Positions 39,112 through 49,010 of a DNA stretch of 64,000 nt are shown here, one piece after another; positions within the stretch are counted from its first letter, which is position 1, and the number at the start of each line of letters is the position of its first letter. The stretch covers positions 1,583,501 through 1,647,500 of the forward strand of contig JAYKKM010000114.1 in the NCBI GenBank assembly GCA_035772405.1. The letters are read 5' to 3'. Under the pieces are notes generated by a model. The model was not told the DNA's origin, made no database searches, and saw only the letters and a program-made list of their open reading frames with translations. Made by a program: the position numbers and the translations under genes. Source of the stretch: Chrysogorgia sp. JL179-B06 (Eukaryota; Cnidaria; Anthozoa; Scleralcyonacea; Chrysogorgiidae).

Positions 39112-40811
39112 CGGTCAGTATAATCTGCAGACTGCAGACCGCAGACTGCAGACTGCAGACCAAGTATAAAATGCAGAATAGGTATAAAATGCAGACTAAA
39201 ACTGCAGACTTGGTGTAAAATGCAGACTGCGATATAAAGACTCACCGTGATTTTCACAACACGGAAGTTCAGAAAATTCGACAAGGAATACAGGCTTATA
39301 CAGCAGAGCCTTTCCTACGAAGACTTCCAATCACTGACATTTTTCCCGGGCGATGATCGAGGATGAGCATGAAATCTTGTTGGTCAGCAGTCACATTAAC
39401 TTGATCATCAAGGGAATCGAGGTACACTTTAATAAGGCGGGGGTTAGGGTTATAAAACTCATTCGGCGGGGCGTTAGGATCTATTAAGTTGTTTGAGGGT
39501 TAGTGGTTATTCGTATGGTTAAGTGACAAAATTCTGACGATTTAATATAGACCAACAAGATTTCATGCAGGACAGTCCAATTTTCAGATAGGATATATTC
39601 ACCTAAAAAGATAGAGCTCAATGAGAAGATCATTTTGGTGTTTAAATTTTCAAAATTGATCCACTATAGCCAAAGTTATAGAGAATAATTTGGTACATAA
39701 AACCATATAGCAGCAATATGGCACCAAATACAAACATTTTAACACAAAATTAATATATACTTATTTTAGGTTATTTTAGCAATCACTAATCAAAACACAA
39801 TAAAACTTGGCATACATGGGTAAAAACATATACCAAATCCATTGGTGTATTTATAATTGTGTGGTAACCATACTCACCATCAAATTATGTGGTCAATCAC
39901 TAGTATCAAAATACTTATTTTAGCAATTACCATTTGAAACACAATAAAACTTAGCACAAATGAGTAATGACATATGCTGAAACCATTTATAGTGATATTT
40001 ATATCGGCAAAGTGGTGGTTGCCATATACTCACCATTCTATGGTCTCTGGTTTCTATGGTTTCTATGGTTTCTATGGTCAATCGGTACAAAGAAATAATA
40101 TTTTAGTTGATATAGACATTTTATTTGTTACAAACCTTATAGTTTATTGCATACACAATATTTTTGTAATTTTTTCAAATTGTGTTGCTATATATGGCAA
40201 TTTGGTTACCATGACAACCATTTTAACCAGTCTTGTTAGTTTAAGCAAGATTATATCTGCATATGTTGACTCCGAAGTAGAATAAGTCAATAGTCTGTAT
40301 AAGGACAACCATAAACATCAGGTCCTAACTATAACCAAACCCTGTGTCCCCTAAAGGGATGACTCAAAAGGACCTTTACATTTTTAGAACTACTAATATC
40401 CTAACCCTAATCTCAATCTTAATCCTAACCCCAACCATAACCTTGATCCTAACCTTGATCCTAATCTTAAACCTAGCCCTAACCGTAGCTATCCATAACC
40501 TAACGAAAAATAAAAAACAGAAAGGTCCTTTTGAGTCATCCCTTTTAGCCTTCAATTCCCCATGTCTCACATGGTCTTGTTACGGTACCACTGGACAGCG
40601 GTCATTTTCATAATCAACAAAATGTAAGTGATTGGAATCCTTGTCGAATTTGCTGAACCTCCGTGTTGTGAAACTCAAGGTGAGTTTTTATCGCAGTCTG
40701 CATTTTACACCAAGTCTGCAGTTTTAGTCTGCATTTTATACCTATTCTGCATTTTATACTTGGTCTGCAGTCTGCAGTCTGCGGTCTGCAGTCTGCAGAT
40801 TATACTGACCG
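39112..40811. mobile_element. 1700-bp MULE-type non-autonomous element, 10-bp TSD GTTGCAGATA
   Basis: GTTGCAGATA is repeated directly at 39102-39111 and 40812-40821. The inverted ends start CGGTCAGTATAATCTGCAG and match almost perfectly for about 185 bp; they are built of CTGCAGACTG-type short repeats and ATGCAGAATAGGTATAAA-type blocks. Long inverted ends with a 9-10 bp TSD are the signature of Mutator-like elements. The interior has no ORF, but has degenerate telomere-like CCTAAC repeats at 40390-40505 and a TTTCTATGG triplet-type repeat at 40048-40078. The near-identity of the ends marks a recent insertion. It lies in a helicase intron. Confidence 0.9.
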
Positions 40812-40989
40812 GTTGCAGATATATATATATATATATATAATTAAACAACAGTGAGATTTTTTCTCGCATATACAGTACACTCAGGAATATTTATTAAAAT
40901 ATATTCACTGTGTTACTATTGTCTATTAATATACTGTAAATATATCATCCACAGTATATTTCCTGAATATACAAACACAAACGTTGTAA

Positions 40990-41164
40990 CATACCATTGA
41001 ACTATGCAATGAGCCTCATCAATAGCGACACCAACCAACTTATCAGCAAAGTCTTTGCAACTAAACAACCCCCTCCATGTTGCTACAGATAGTAAACATT
41101 CAGGAGAACCAAAAACAACAATTTCGGGATCTTCTTCATCTGCTATTGATATAGCAGGAATTCC
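40990..41164 (-). CDS. RecQ-like helicase exon with DEAH box
   Basis: The minus frame reads GIPAISIADEEDPEIVVFGS, ECLLSVATWRGLFSCKDFAD, then KLVGVAIDEAHCIVQW, followed by a GTATGT donor. IDEAHCI is the DEAH-box motif II of RecQ helicases. The exon is cut on its 5' side by the MITE at 41165-41367. Confidence 0.75.
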
Positions 41165-41367
41165 AACCCTTACAGAAAAAGTATATAGGCGCCTATAGGC
41201 AATGTTCCAATTTCCTATAGAAACCTATAGGCTAATAGGTTTCATTATAGGTTGCCTATAGAAAATGTTCCAATTTCCTATAGAAGCCTATAGGTTCTCT
41301 ATAGGATCTTATAGGTTGCCTATAGACATGCCTATAGGAAAGCCTATATACTTTTTTTGTTAGGGTT
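41165..41367. mobile_element. 203-bp CCTATAGG-rich MITE
   Basis: Ends AACCCTTACAGAAAAAGTAT and, inverted, AACCCTAACAAAAAAAGTAT. The interior contains many GCCTATAGG and CCTATAGAAG palindromes in two partly duplicated halves (AATGTTCCAATTTCCTATAG occurs twice). It lies inside helicase coding sequence between LRVLMNDQIEYLQG and GIPAISIAD. Confidence 0.75.
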
Positions 41368-41370
41368 AAT

Positions 41371-41622
41371 ACCTTGTAGATATTCTATTTGGTCGTTCAT
41401 CAACACTCGTAATGGAGAAATCACAACTATTAAACTTGAACCACGAGGTTTTTCGTAAAGAACATCAGCAATGATGGGAAGACATTGGAAGATTAGCGAT
41501 TTTCTGTACCCATCGGTAAATTAACAAATACGTTTCTGCTCTTTCAAGAGATCAGGCAATTTAAATTGCAGTTTTACTTCGTCAAACGCTGTTTCCCAAA
41601 GTTCTCTCGAAAAGAACGCCAT
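41371..41622 (-). CDS. RecQ-like helicase, N-terminal exon
   Basis: The start codon at 41620-41622 lies about 15 bp inside the right inverted repeat. The sequence reads MAFFSRELWETAFDEVKLQF, KLPDLLKEQK (Q-motif region), then after a weak spot where the Walker A should be (41490-41530, apparently damaged: NLPMG in place of the usual Gly-rich loop) SLIFQCLPIIADVLYEK and SSLIVVISPLRVLMNDQIEY (motif Ia). Divergent from the transposase and driven by the repeat with two CCAAT boxes. Confidence 0.7.
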
Positions 41623-41636
41623 TTTGATTAAATGAA

Positions 41637-41829
41637 TTTCACATGCGAGCCAATGAGAAGCGAGATAAGATACAACTTCGCTATAACAGCCAATCGGGGT
41701 GAGTTATATTAATTCGTGCAACTCTGCGGGCGCGCGGGTTCCCAAGAACACGCTTTTGTGCGCTGATTCGCAGACCTACTTTTCTCCGGGTGAGAATCCG
41801 GGTGGAAAGTCGGGCTGCGACGCAGGCTA
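41637..41829. repeat. right terminal inverted repeat of the Academ-like element
   Basis: Inverted match to 31955-32153 with scattered differences (for example CACCTGGAGAAAAGTGCG on the left against CACCCGGAGAAAAGTAGG on the right). The divergence indicates an old element. It abuts a Gypsy gag fragment. Confidence 0.85.
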
Positions 41830-43079
41830 GCAATCATGCTGCAGACAAATGCTTTTATCGTAAATTAAAATGCCATGGTTGTCAGAAGTTTGGTCATATA
41901 GTAAAGCAATGTTCCGAAATATCTGGAAATAATAGCTTGAAGAAACAATATTTTAAAATAAAAAATAGAGAAGACAAAAGAAAGAAAAAGAAGCCCAGTG
42001 GGATTAATCAAGTGGACGAAATCGAAGATAGAAGGGCGGAAGAAGATAACACAGCATGGAGTTCTGCAGAAAGCTGCAAAGAGCTCATGGTACTCGTTTC
42101 AATCAATGGAAAACCACTGAATATGGAAGTGGATACTGGAGCGTTGGTAATGATTTTCGCATTGGGCTACAGTGTTAGGATCTGTGGCGACTATAATGTA
42201 ACCATTAATCCGTTTCTGGATGTGCAAGAGTATCCTTTGCCCATGGCTGAGGAACTATTTACACAGCTTAATGGTGGAGAAAAGTTTTCGAAGCTCGATT
42301 TGTCATCAGCGTACCAACACGTACTTCTGGATGAAGAGTCAAAGCAGTACGTCACCATATTAACACGCATTTGGGGTTATACCGTTACACCAGCATTTGC
42401 AAAATCTGGAAAGCACCCTGAATTGTCTTCAGACAACTATCAAGCTATAGAAATCGAAATATGTTTTGATGAAGCCCTCCGTTGAATACTTCGCATTTAT
42501 TGTAGATCGTCAGGGAATTCATCCATCGCTGCGTAAGGTGCAAGCGATTCGTGAAGTACCCGAGCCGGAGAATCCAACGGAACTGAAGTCTTTCCTGGGT
42601 CTGGTGAACTATTATTGCAAGTTCATTCCAGATATGTTAACCCTGGTTAATCCACTGAACTGTTTGTTATCACAAGATGTTCCCTGGAGCTGTTCCACGC
42701 TTGTCAAGAGTCTTTCCAGACGTTGAAGGATATTTTAGGGAAATCGCCATTGTTAACATATGATTCAACCAAGCCTGTGCGGTTGGCAGTAGATGCATCG
42801 TCCTATGGTGTTGGAGCCGTGCTGTCTCATGTTTCTGAAGATGGCACAGAGCAACCAATTGCTTTCGCTTCGCGCTAAAAGGAGGCTTTAGCTATAATTT
42901 TCGGGTTGAAGAAATTTCATCAGTACCTATATGGACGGCGTTTTTCTTTAATTACCGATCATAAACCTCTTACCTTGTTACTTGGACCAAAAGAGAAATT
43001 CCTGTCTTAGCAGTGTCGTGTCTCCAAAGGTGGGTTATTCAGTTAGGCGCTTATCAATATGACATTGAAGATAGGGCGT

Positions 43080-44617
43080 ACAGCTAGCACACAACGTAAT
43101 CACAACGTTCGTAAAAGGTTGGTTAGGTTGAACCTAACGTTCTGACAACTTTCCCACAACATTGTTTTCCTTACACGTAGTTATATTAAATTACATAGGT
43201 GTCAAAAACCATGAAAGAACGTTGTAGCAACGTTGCGATTTAACGTACGGCAGGAACGTTCATATAACGTCTCCTGGACGTTGGGTATTATATTACACAT
43301 AGGTGTCATAAACCATGAAAGAACGTTGTAGCAACGTTGGGATCTAACGTGCCGCAAAAACGTTCGTATAACGTCTCCTCAACGTTAGGTTATCAGTAAC
43401 AAAAATGTTTGTATAGATTAAATATCTTTTTAGTACAACTGCTTGAATTTGAATGTTGAAATTATTTGATAGCAAACATTGTTGTTTGAGAAACGTTCGA
43501 ATTCCGTAGGTTACTCAAAAACGTTCTGAAAACGTTCACAGTACGCTGTGTCTGTGACGTTCGGGCATGTCACAAATTCTGTACGGCCGGAAATGTTTGG
43601 CTCTGTGTTGTCACAAACGCATTGTTCAGTCAGAAGCCGAAGGTGTGATACACGTTTCAATTACAAGTTAGTCGATTCTTTGGTCTTCAATGCTTTATCC
43701 ATCCGTGGTTATTCAAAGCCATATAATCCTTTGTAAGGTAAGTAAACATCTAATCAGTGAAATATTTTGATCAGAGAATGCCGTTTCCTTATTTTTGTTG
43801 TTCTGCAATGGTAATTATCATCTTAAATTACTAAACATTCAAACGGTTGACTGTAACGGTTGACGCAATGACGATCGATATGCTTAATTTCAATAATTTG
43901 TGAATGTTCACAGTAACGCGTGAGAATAGGAATAAGATAGGAAATAGCTATGAATGTATTTAAATCATACAAACTGTCTCTTATAGAATCGTCAAGCTAC
44001 TAGTATGAATGTGGCAGAAGATGAGGAAGATGACATCTGAGAGCATTTCACTAATATAATAAGTTAATTGTTGTTAATAAGAAACAATAAAAAGCATTTG
44101 TGTGTTCAGGACTTTCAGTGTGATATTTTTGTCTTGTAATGTTAAGTTTTTCCAAGTATGCTGAACAATTGTTGCACATATGGACAGAAAATATATCTGA
44201 AGATCTCATGTGGCGACACATGGAAAACCTATGAATTGAAAATCTTTCATCATGAAAGTATCTTCGTTATAGAAGCGCAATTTCTTAGCGATTGTTTTTT
44301 AACGATTCGATTTCTTAGCAATCACGGCCAAGCGGTGAACGTAAATAATATATATTACATTCACCGCTTGGCCATGATTGCTAACAAATCGAATCGCTAA
44401 GAATCGTCAAGAAATTGCGCTTGTATAACGAAGATACTTTCATTATGAAAGATTTTCAATTCATAGGTTTTCCTTCATTGTGAAAAGTTGTGTGAACGTT
44501 TATCAGCGAACGTTATGACGACGTATAGCGGAGTCGACAAAAAAACGTTGTGCGAACGTTCGATATAACGTTTTCCGGACGTAAGCGCAACGTTCTCACA
44601 ACGTTCTCACAACTCTG
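43080..44617. mobile_element. ~1.5-kb AACGTT-rich non-autonomous element inside Gypsy C
   Basis: The stretch separates the RNase H end (QYDIE) from the linker (ALSRLP) of Gypsy C. It is studded with AACGTT palindromes at both ends (ACAACGTTCGTAAAAGGTTG on the left; GCAACGTTCTCACAACGTTC on the right) and has a 107-bp tandem pair (CATGAAAGAACGTTGTAGCA at about 43212 and 43318). It also contains what looks like a captured last exon: an AG site, then NRQATSMNVAEDEEDDI-stop (about 43987-44040) followed by AATAAA at 44086. Exact ends and TSD were not resolved. Confidence 0.6.
44222..44473. repeat. 252-bp near-perfect hairpin
   Basis: GGAAAACCTATGAATTGAAA at 44222 is matched inverted at 44454-44473, and complementarity continues through TTTCATCATGAAAGTATCTT, AAGCGCAATTTCTTAGCGAT and GGCCAAGCGGTGAAC to the centre at about 44348. 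Arms are ~125 bp with few mismatches. It could be a foldback MITE nested in the AACGTT element, and a transcript would fold into a long double-stranded RNA. Confidence 0.85.
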
Positions 44618-44826
44618 ATGTGCTTGCATATGCAATGCAAATGCATTGTCTCGTTTGCCAAGAAAAATCGTGGAAGAACCAGATAGTTGGACTAAAGAGG
44701 CAGATCAAGTAAATCGAGTTCAAGTGGCACGAACACCAATTTCCGTATCGATGATCCGCGAGGCTACGCAAAGAGATCCGTTGTTGTCACGTGTGGTTCA
44801 TTGTTTGCTAAACCAGGGGCGGATTT

Positions 44827-45548
44827 AGGGTACGTCAAACACGGCAAGCGACGTACAATAAACTTCGAGACTAATTTATTCATGAATTAATTAGTTTGAA
44901 TTTTCAAAAAAAAACTTCTAAAAATGTTTTAAAAATTTGAAAAATAAATATTCAAACTTTTAAAAAATTTATATATAAATTTTGAAATTTTCGAATGAGA
45001 TTTTCGGATGAGAAGACTTTGTCTACTTCATGTAGTCTAAACGAAACTGTTCATATGATAGGGTTATTGAGGGACCTCCTTTCTTCCATTTACAATTGAG
45101 GATAATTCGAGTACGGCAAAATGGCCGATGTACGGCAAAATGGCCGCAAACACGAGCACTGATTGGTCAAAAGCAGTAAAAAATGGCCAGTGTACGTCGG
45201 AAGTAAATGCAGTGTACGTCGGAAGTGAGAAAAAGTATAACTCGGCTGTCATTGACTCGAATTGAGACTGAGTTTCGATTCTACAGAATGAAAACGTTGA
45301 TTTGTTAAAGAGGATCTGTTGTGATTTGACAAAGAAACTACAATCGTGCGATTTTCTTGTGGCATCGGGATATTGATGCGGAGACATATATTCCTCAGCA
45401 TGCGAAATCTGGTTCTGGAAAGAAACGTTGTATTGCTTTAAAGTGAGTGGAAACTATCTTAGCTTTAGTAGTTTAGTTCCTAAAACTTGTGTAACCTTGA
45501 AAAGCGTAAATTATTTAAATTAGATAAGATAGGTGACGTATATGTTCG
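44827..45548. other. no gene; short tandem repeats
   Basis: GTACGGCAAAATGGCCG is present twice (45112-45147), as is GTGTACGTCGGAAGT (45190-45233). The start, CAGGGGCGGATTTAGGGTAC at 44814, resembles a hAT left end, but no matching right end was found. An A/T-rich stretch lies at 44890-44990. Confidence 0.5.
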
Positions 45549-48500
45549 ACTATATTTATTTATTTATTTTCCGATACAGCCACCCCTCAACAGTGAGGAT
45601 TTTTGGCCGGTGTGGTCAGTAGCTAAGTTGTTATAAGCTTAGAAATCATGCGTTTAAATGATTCAGTATTCGTGGCATGCAAGAATACGTTCTCTGGAAG
45701 AGCGTTCCATTGTTCAATGGTTCTTGGATAAAAAGATAGTCTATGGGCTTCAGTTTTACAGGCAATTTGTTTGAAAGAGTGATCCTTGTTGTGTCTACTT
45801 TTCCTCGTAGGTTGTTGTAAGTTTTCACACGTATTTACTACAACAAGGCCCTTTACGATCTTGTATAATAATGTTACGCGTGCGATGGCTCTCCTTTTCT
45901 CCAATGTATCCCAACCGAGTTTATCAATCATAGCTGTCACGCTTTCTTGGGGTTGATACCGAGACATTACCCAACGGGCTGCGCGCCTTTGCACCATTTC
46001 TACCCTGTGGTAACCGTTACTCTCAACACCTTTCCTTGGGTCCCATATAGTTGAACAGTACTCCATCTTAGGTCTAAGGATGGTCTTGTATGCTTTCTCT
46101 TTAAGGGTCGGTGATCTTACCTTGAGATTTCTCTTTAGGAAACCAAGAGTCTTGTTACCTTTAGCCGTAATGTTCGAAATATGAGTGTTCCATTTTAAAT
46201 CTTTAGTCAAATGCACACCAAGGTACTTTGAGCTGGTGACTGTTCTCAACAGCACTCCATGAAGAACATAGTCATAATGTATGTCTTGTCTCTTCCGACT
46301 TATCCGGAGAACCTCGCACTTCTCGAGGTTGAAACTCATCTGCCAGTCATGTTCCCATTCTTCTAATCTCTGCAGGTCTGCTTGTAGTTTAAGGGAGTCT
46401 TCTTTCGAGTTGATAGCCAGAAGTAGGGCTGTGTCGTCTGCAAATAGGTGGACATTTGAGAGGACATACTCTGGTAAATCATTTATAAAAATGAGGAATA
46501 GTGCCGCACCGATCACTGAACCTTGGGGGACGCCAGACAACACTGGTAGATATGGTGACTGTGCACTGTCAACAACAACACATTGCTGTCTGTTTTGAAG
46601 AAAGTCCTGTATCCACATATGAGTGTCTCCACTTATGCCATAATACTCGAGTTTTGACAACAGTTTACTATGTGAAACTTTGTCAAAAGCCTTTGAAAAG
46701 TCCAACACAACAAGATCAGTCTGTGTGCGAGCTGCAAGATTTGAATGTAGCGTGGTAGTTAGCTCAAGAAGCTGGGTTTCGCAGGACCTACCAGATCTAA
46801 ATCCATGCTGTAGGTTATGTAAGATGTTAAAATGTTCAAGGTGATGCATTACGTTACTGGTAATTATGTGTTCCATAATCTTGCTGCATATACATGTGAG
46901 TGATATGGGTCGATAATTTACAGCGCAGTCTTTATCGCCTTTCTTAAACACAGGAGTGATCCTAGCCAGCTTCCAGTCATCTGGAACTTGGTGGGCTTTA
47001 AGGGACGCAACAAACATTTCCTTCAGTATGGGCGCAATTATAGTTGCCAGTTGTTTTAGGACCATAGGTTGGATGTTGTCAGGCCCTGCGGCTTTATGAG
47101 GGCTTAGATTTTCCAAGAGTTTTACTATTCCAGGTTCTGTGATGTTTATTTCGGGCATAATTGGGTGTGGGCTGCTAGTATGAAATGGCCGGGTGGAATC
47201 TGTACTACCGTCTGTGAAGGCAGAGAAAAACGTTGAATTCAAAAGAGATGCTTTTGCAGCAGCATCAGAAACAAGCAGGCCATTACTTTTTAGGGATGGT
47301 ATGCCAGTTGAGTCAGCCTTTGCGTGTTTGAATAAAGACCAGAAACGTTTATTCGATCCGTAAACTGCCTCAGGTGTGTCATCGGTGGGGGTTATCACCT
47401 CTTCCACATACTTCCAATACGCTACTCGTAAACTTTTTTGGACTTCACGCTTAAGGGTCTTATACCTGGGATCTTTTTTGCGATGGAGTTTGTCTCGCTT
47501 TCTCATTAATCGTCTCAGTTTGCAGTCTACATAAGGGAGTTTGTTTTTACTTTTAGCTTGTTTACTGGGGATAAACTTTTCAATAGCATTTTGGAGCTCG
47601 TTCTTAAATAGCATCCACATCATATTCACAGAGGTAAAGCGTTCTTCGTTGGAGGATCTTACAAAGTTGGAACAAAAAGAGGACATATGTGCCCTCAGAC
47701 CTTCCCAATCAGCTCTCTTATACAGAAAGATCTTGCGTCTCTGTTGTTTGTAACTAATAGGACTTATGTCTCCCTCAATGTAAACAATGTCATGATCACT
47801 TATTCCAGGTATTATAGATACTGTTTTTATAAGAGATGCATTATTTGTTGCAAACAGATCTAAGATATTTTCTCCTCTGGTTGGTTCCTTGACAATTTGT
47901 ATTAATGAGTGATCATCAAACAAATCTATATATTTCATTGTTAGGTCTGGGTAGTGGCAGTTTAGCTTTAGGCCATTTCTTTTCCAATCATAACCTGGTA
48001 AGTTAAAGTCCCCAGCAACCCAGATATGTGACTGTATGTTTTGTAGATTACTAAGGGAATTTTTAAGGTTTATATAACTTCTTTCATCCCCTTCGTGTGG
48101 GTTATAAAAAGCACATACATAAAGGTTTTTACACCCTTTAACACATATCTCAACCCATACCATTTCACAGTCAGTCTCCCAATTCAGCTTTCGAGTAGAA
48201 ATCAGGTCGCTGGAGACAGCAATGAAAACTCCACCTCCAGAGGTGTGGCTTCTGTCTCGACGAAACACATTGTATTGCTTGGTTAAGTTTGGTGGAAACA
48301 TTTCCCCGTTTGTAACAGAGTCATTGAGCCAGGACTCAGTACATACTATTATATCAGGTACAGTTGTTTCAATTAAATTCAAGAATTCAGGCTTTTTATT
48401 CCGTATTGATCGAGCGTTTATGTTCAGTAACCGAAGTGGGCAAAACTTGCTATTTTGGTTTACTTTTATGCCTCGACGAGTCGCCTGTTTTGGGGATTGA

Positions 48501-49010
48501 TGGTTGTTTATATCTCCACTGTTCTCTGTTTTGGGGGAAGATGATGCCACAGGTTTGCCAGGACTACATGAAGTACTATGTTGATTCATACTAGAGCTGC
48601 CATCAAGGTGGGAGAATGAATTTGATGTGTTTATGGTGTGATATGAAAGCAGGGTGGAATAGTTTGGACAGTCACACGATTGACATGCCCAAAAGGCTAT
48701 ACTTCCGTTTAGATCAGGCATAAGAGGTGTGTCCTCAGCAACTTGACATGAGAAATGAAACCATTTTCCACAGTTATCACAACACAGAGCTTTTTGATTC
48801 CATATAACTGTTTGCTGGCATAATTCACATGTAAATCTATGTCCTCTTACATTTTCAAAGTTTCCTTGAATTGGTCCAGGGTTTGTTGAGATGTCTCCAC
48901 ACAAAAGTAGCATAACCAAATTGAATTGATGACTAGATAGCTTGTCGGCCATGTTGAATTTCACTCGATGAAACAAATGCAGAAAAGCATAATTTTTGGC
49001 GTGATATGTA
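45549..49010 (-). mobile_element. CR1/L2-type LINE, near full length
   Basis: A single long ORF on the minus strand (48976-45623) is followed by a ~50-bp 3' UTR (GGGTGGCTGTATCGG) and an AAATA tail (45549-45580). The 5' end is not resolved; 5' UTR may extend to about 49170 (upstream GGCGGCCATGAAATTTG). No separate ORF1 is present. It is the best-preserved retroelement in the window. Confidence 0.85.
45623..48976 (-). CDS. LINE polyprotein: 2A-like motif, PHD finger, APE endonuclease, reverse transcriptase
   Basis: 1117 codons without a stop. Residues 20-35 are hydrophobic and end in GDISTNPGP, a 2A-like sequence; ribosome skipping would fall between G34 and P35. A PHD finger follows (C50-x2-C53, CCDNCGKWFHFSC, FWACQSC). 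The endonuclease spans about 180-410 (NINARSIRNK, CTESWLND, GGGVFIAV, AGDFNLPGYDW, GISDHDIVYIE). The reverse transcriptase spans about 610-880 (NYRPISLTCICSKIMEHII, HGFRSGRSCETQLLE, VVLDFSKAFDKVSH, SGVPQGSVIGAALF, HLFADDTALLL). The C-terminal part is the usual CR1/L2 tail (KYLGVHLTKDLKWNTHI, KMEYCSTIWDP). Catalytic residues appear intact, so it may be mobile. A second Met at residue 9 is an alternative start. Confidence 0.92.
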   Translation of the reverse strand: MFHRVKFNMADKLSSHQFNLVMLLLCGDISTNPGPIQGNFENVRGHRFTCELCQQTVIWNQKALCCDNCGKWFHFSCQVAEDTPLMPDLNGSIAFWACQSCDCPNYSTLLSYHTINTSNSFSHLDGSSSMNQHSTSCSPGKPVASSSPKTENSGDINNHQSPKQATRRGIKVNQNSKFCPLRLLNINARSIRNKKPEFLNLIETTVPDIIVCTESWLNDSVTNGEMFPPNLTKQYNVFRRDRSHTSGGGVFIAVSSDLISTRKLNWETDCEMVWVEICVKGCKNLYVCAFYNPHEGDERSYINLKNSLSNLQNIQSHIWVAGDFNLPGYDWKRNGLKLNCHYPDLTMKYIDLFDDHSLIQIVKEPTRGENILDLFATNNASLIKTVSIIPGISDHDIVYIEGDISPISYKQQRRKIFLYKRADWEGLRAHMSSFCSNFVRSSNEERFTSVNMMWMLFKNELQNAIEKFIPSKQAKSKNKLPYVDCKLRRLMRKRDKLHRKKDPRYKTLKREVQKSLRVAYWKYVEEVITPTDDTPEAVYGSNKRFWSLFKHAKADSTGIPSLKSNGLLVSDAAAKASLLNSTFFSAFTDGSTDSTRPFHTSSPHPIMPEINITEPGIVKLLENLSPHKAAGPDNIQPMVLKQLATIIAPILKEMFVASLKAHQVPDDWKLARITPVFKKGDKDCAVNYRPISLTCICSKIMEHIITSNVMHHLEHFNILHNLQHGFRSGRSCETQLLELTTTLHSNLAARTQTDLVVLDFSKAFDKVSHSKLLSKLEYYGISGDTHMWIQDFLQNRQQCVVVDSAQSPYLPVLSGVPQGSVIGAALFLIFINDLPEYVLSNVHLFADDTALLLAINSKEDSLKLQADLQRLEEWEHDWQMSFNLEKCEVLRISRKRQDIHYDYVLHGVLLRTVTSSKYLGVHLTKDLKWNTHISNITAKGNKTLGFLKRNLKVRSPTLKEKAYKTILRPKMEYCSTIWDPRKGVESNGYHRVEMVQRRAARWVMSRYQPQESVTAMIDKLGWDTLEKRRAIARVTLLYKIVKGLVVVNTCENLQQPTRKSRHNKDHSFKQIACKTEAHRLSFYPRTIEQWNALPENVFLHATNTESFKRMISKLITT

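Larger units (their letters stand above)
31955..41829. mobile_element. Academ-like (AcademH-type) DNA transposon, ~9.9 kb, with nested insertions
   Basis: Inverted ends of ~200 bp (31955-32153 and 41637-41829) start TAGCCTGCGTYGCAGCCCGA. Between them two genes point inward: a multi-exon transposase on the plus strand (about 32150-35770) and a RecQ-like helicase on the minus strand (41622-36497). From memory, Academ elements of the AcademH lineage pair a transposase with a superfamily-2 helicase, which fits. No clear TSD: the flanks read GAGG and GCAA. The helicase gene has been hit by a CCTATAGG MITE, a MULE-type MITE and a LINE, and the transposase introns by two MITEs. The element is inactive. 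31262-31954 to its left holds no recognised gene. Confidence 0.7.
41830..44826 (+). mobile_element. Gypsy-type element C, decayed, split by an AACGTT-rich element
   Basis: Plus-strand order: zinc knuckle CHGCQKFGHIVKQC (about 41870), protease NMEVDTGALV (about 42125), reverse transcriptase pieces (EKFSKLDLSSAYQHVLLDEE near 42280; VEYFAFIVDRQGIHPSLRKV near 42490), RNase H (VRLAVDASSYGVGAVLSH near 42780; [20 protein letters not shown] near 42890), and after the insertion the linker ALSRLPRKIVEEPDSW (44640-44826). The active-site YVDD region is deleted. No LTR was found. The left edge touches the Academ-like inverted repeat. Confidence 0.75.

Noticed and set aside
44814..45548. hAT element beginning CAGGGGCGGATTTAGGG
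   Set aside because: The start resembles a hAT end, but no inverted partner or 8-bp duplication could be found.
46281..46758. Plus-strand open frames within the 45.6-49 kb region
   Set aside because: They are antisense shadows of the 1117-codon LINE frame and have no domain.
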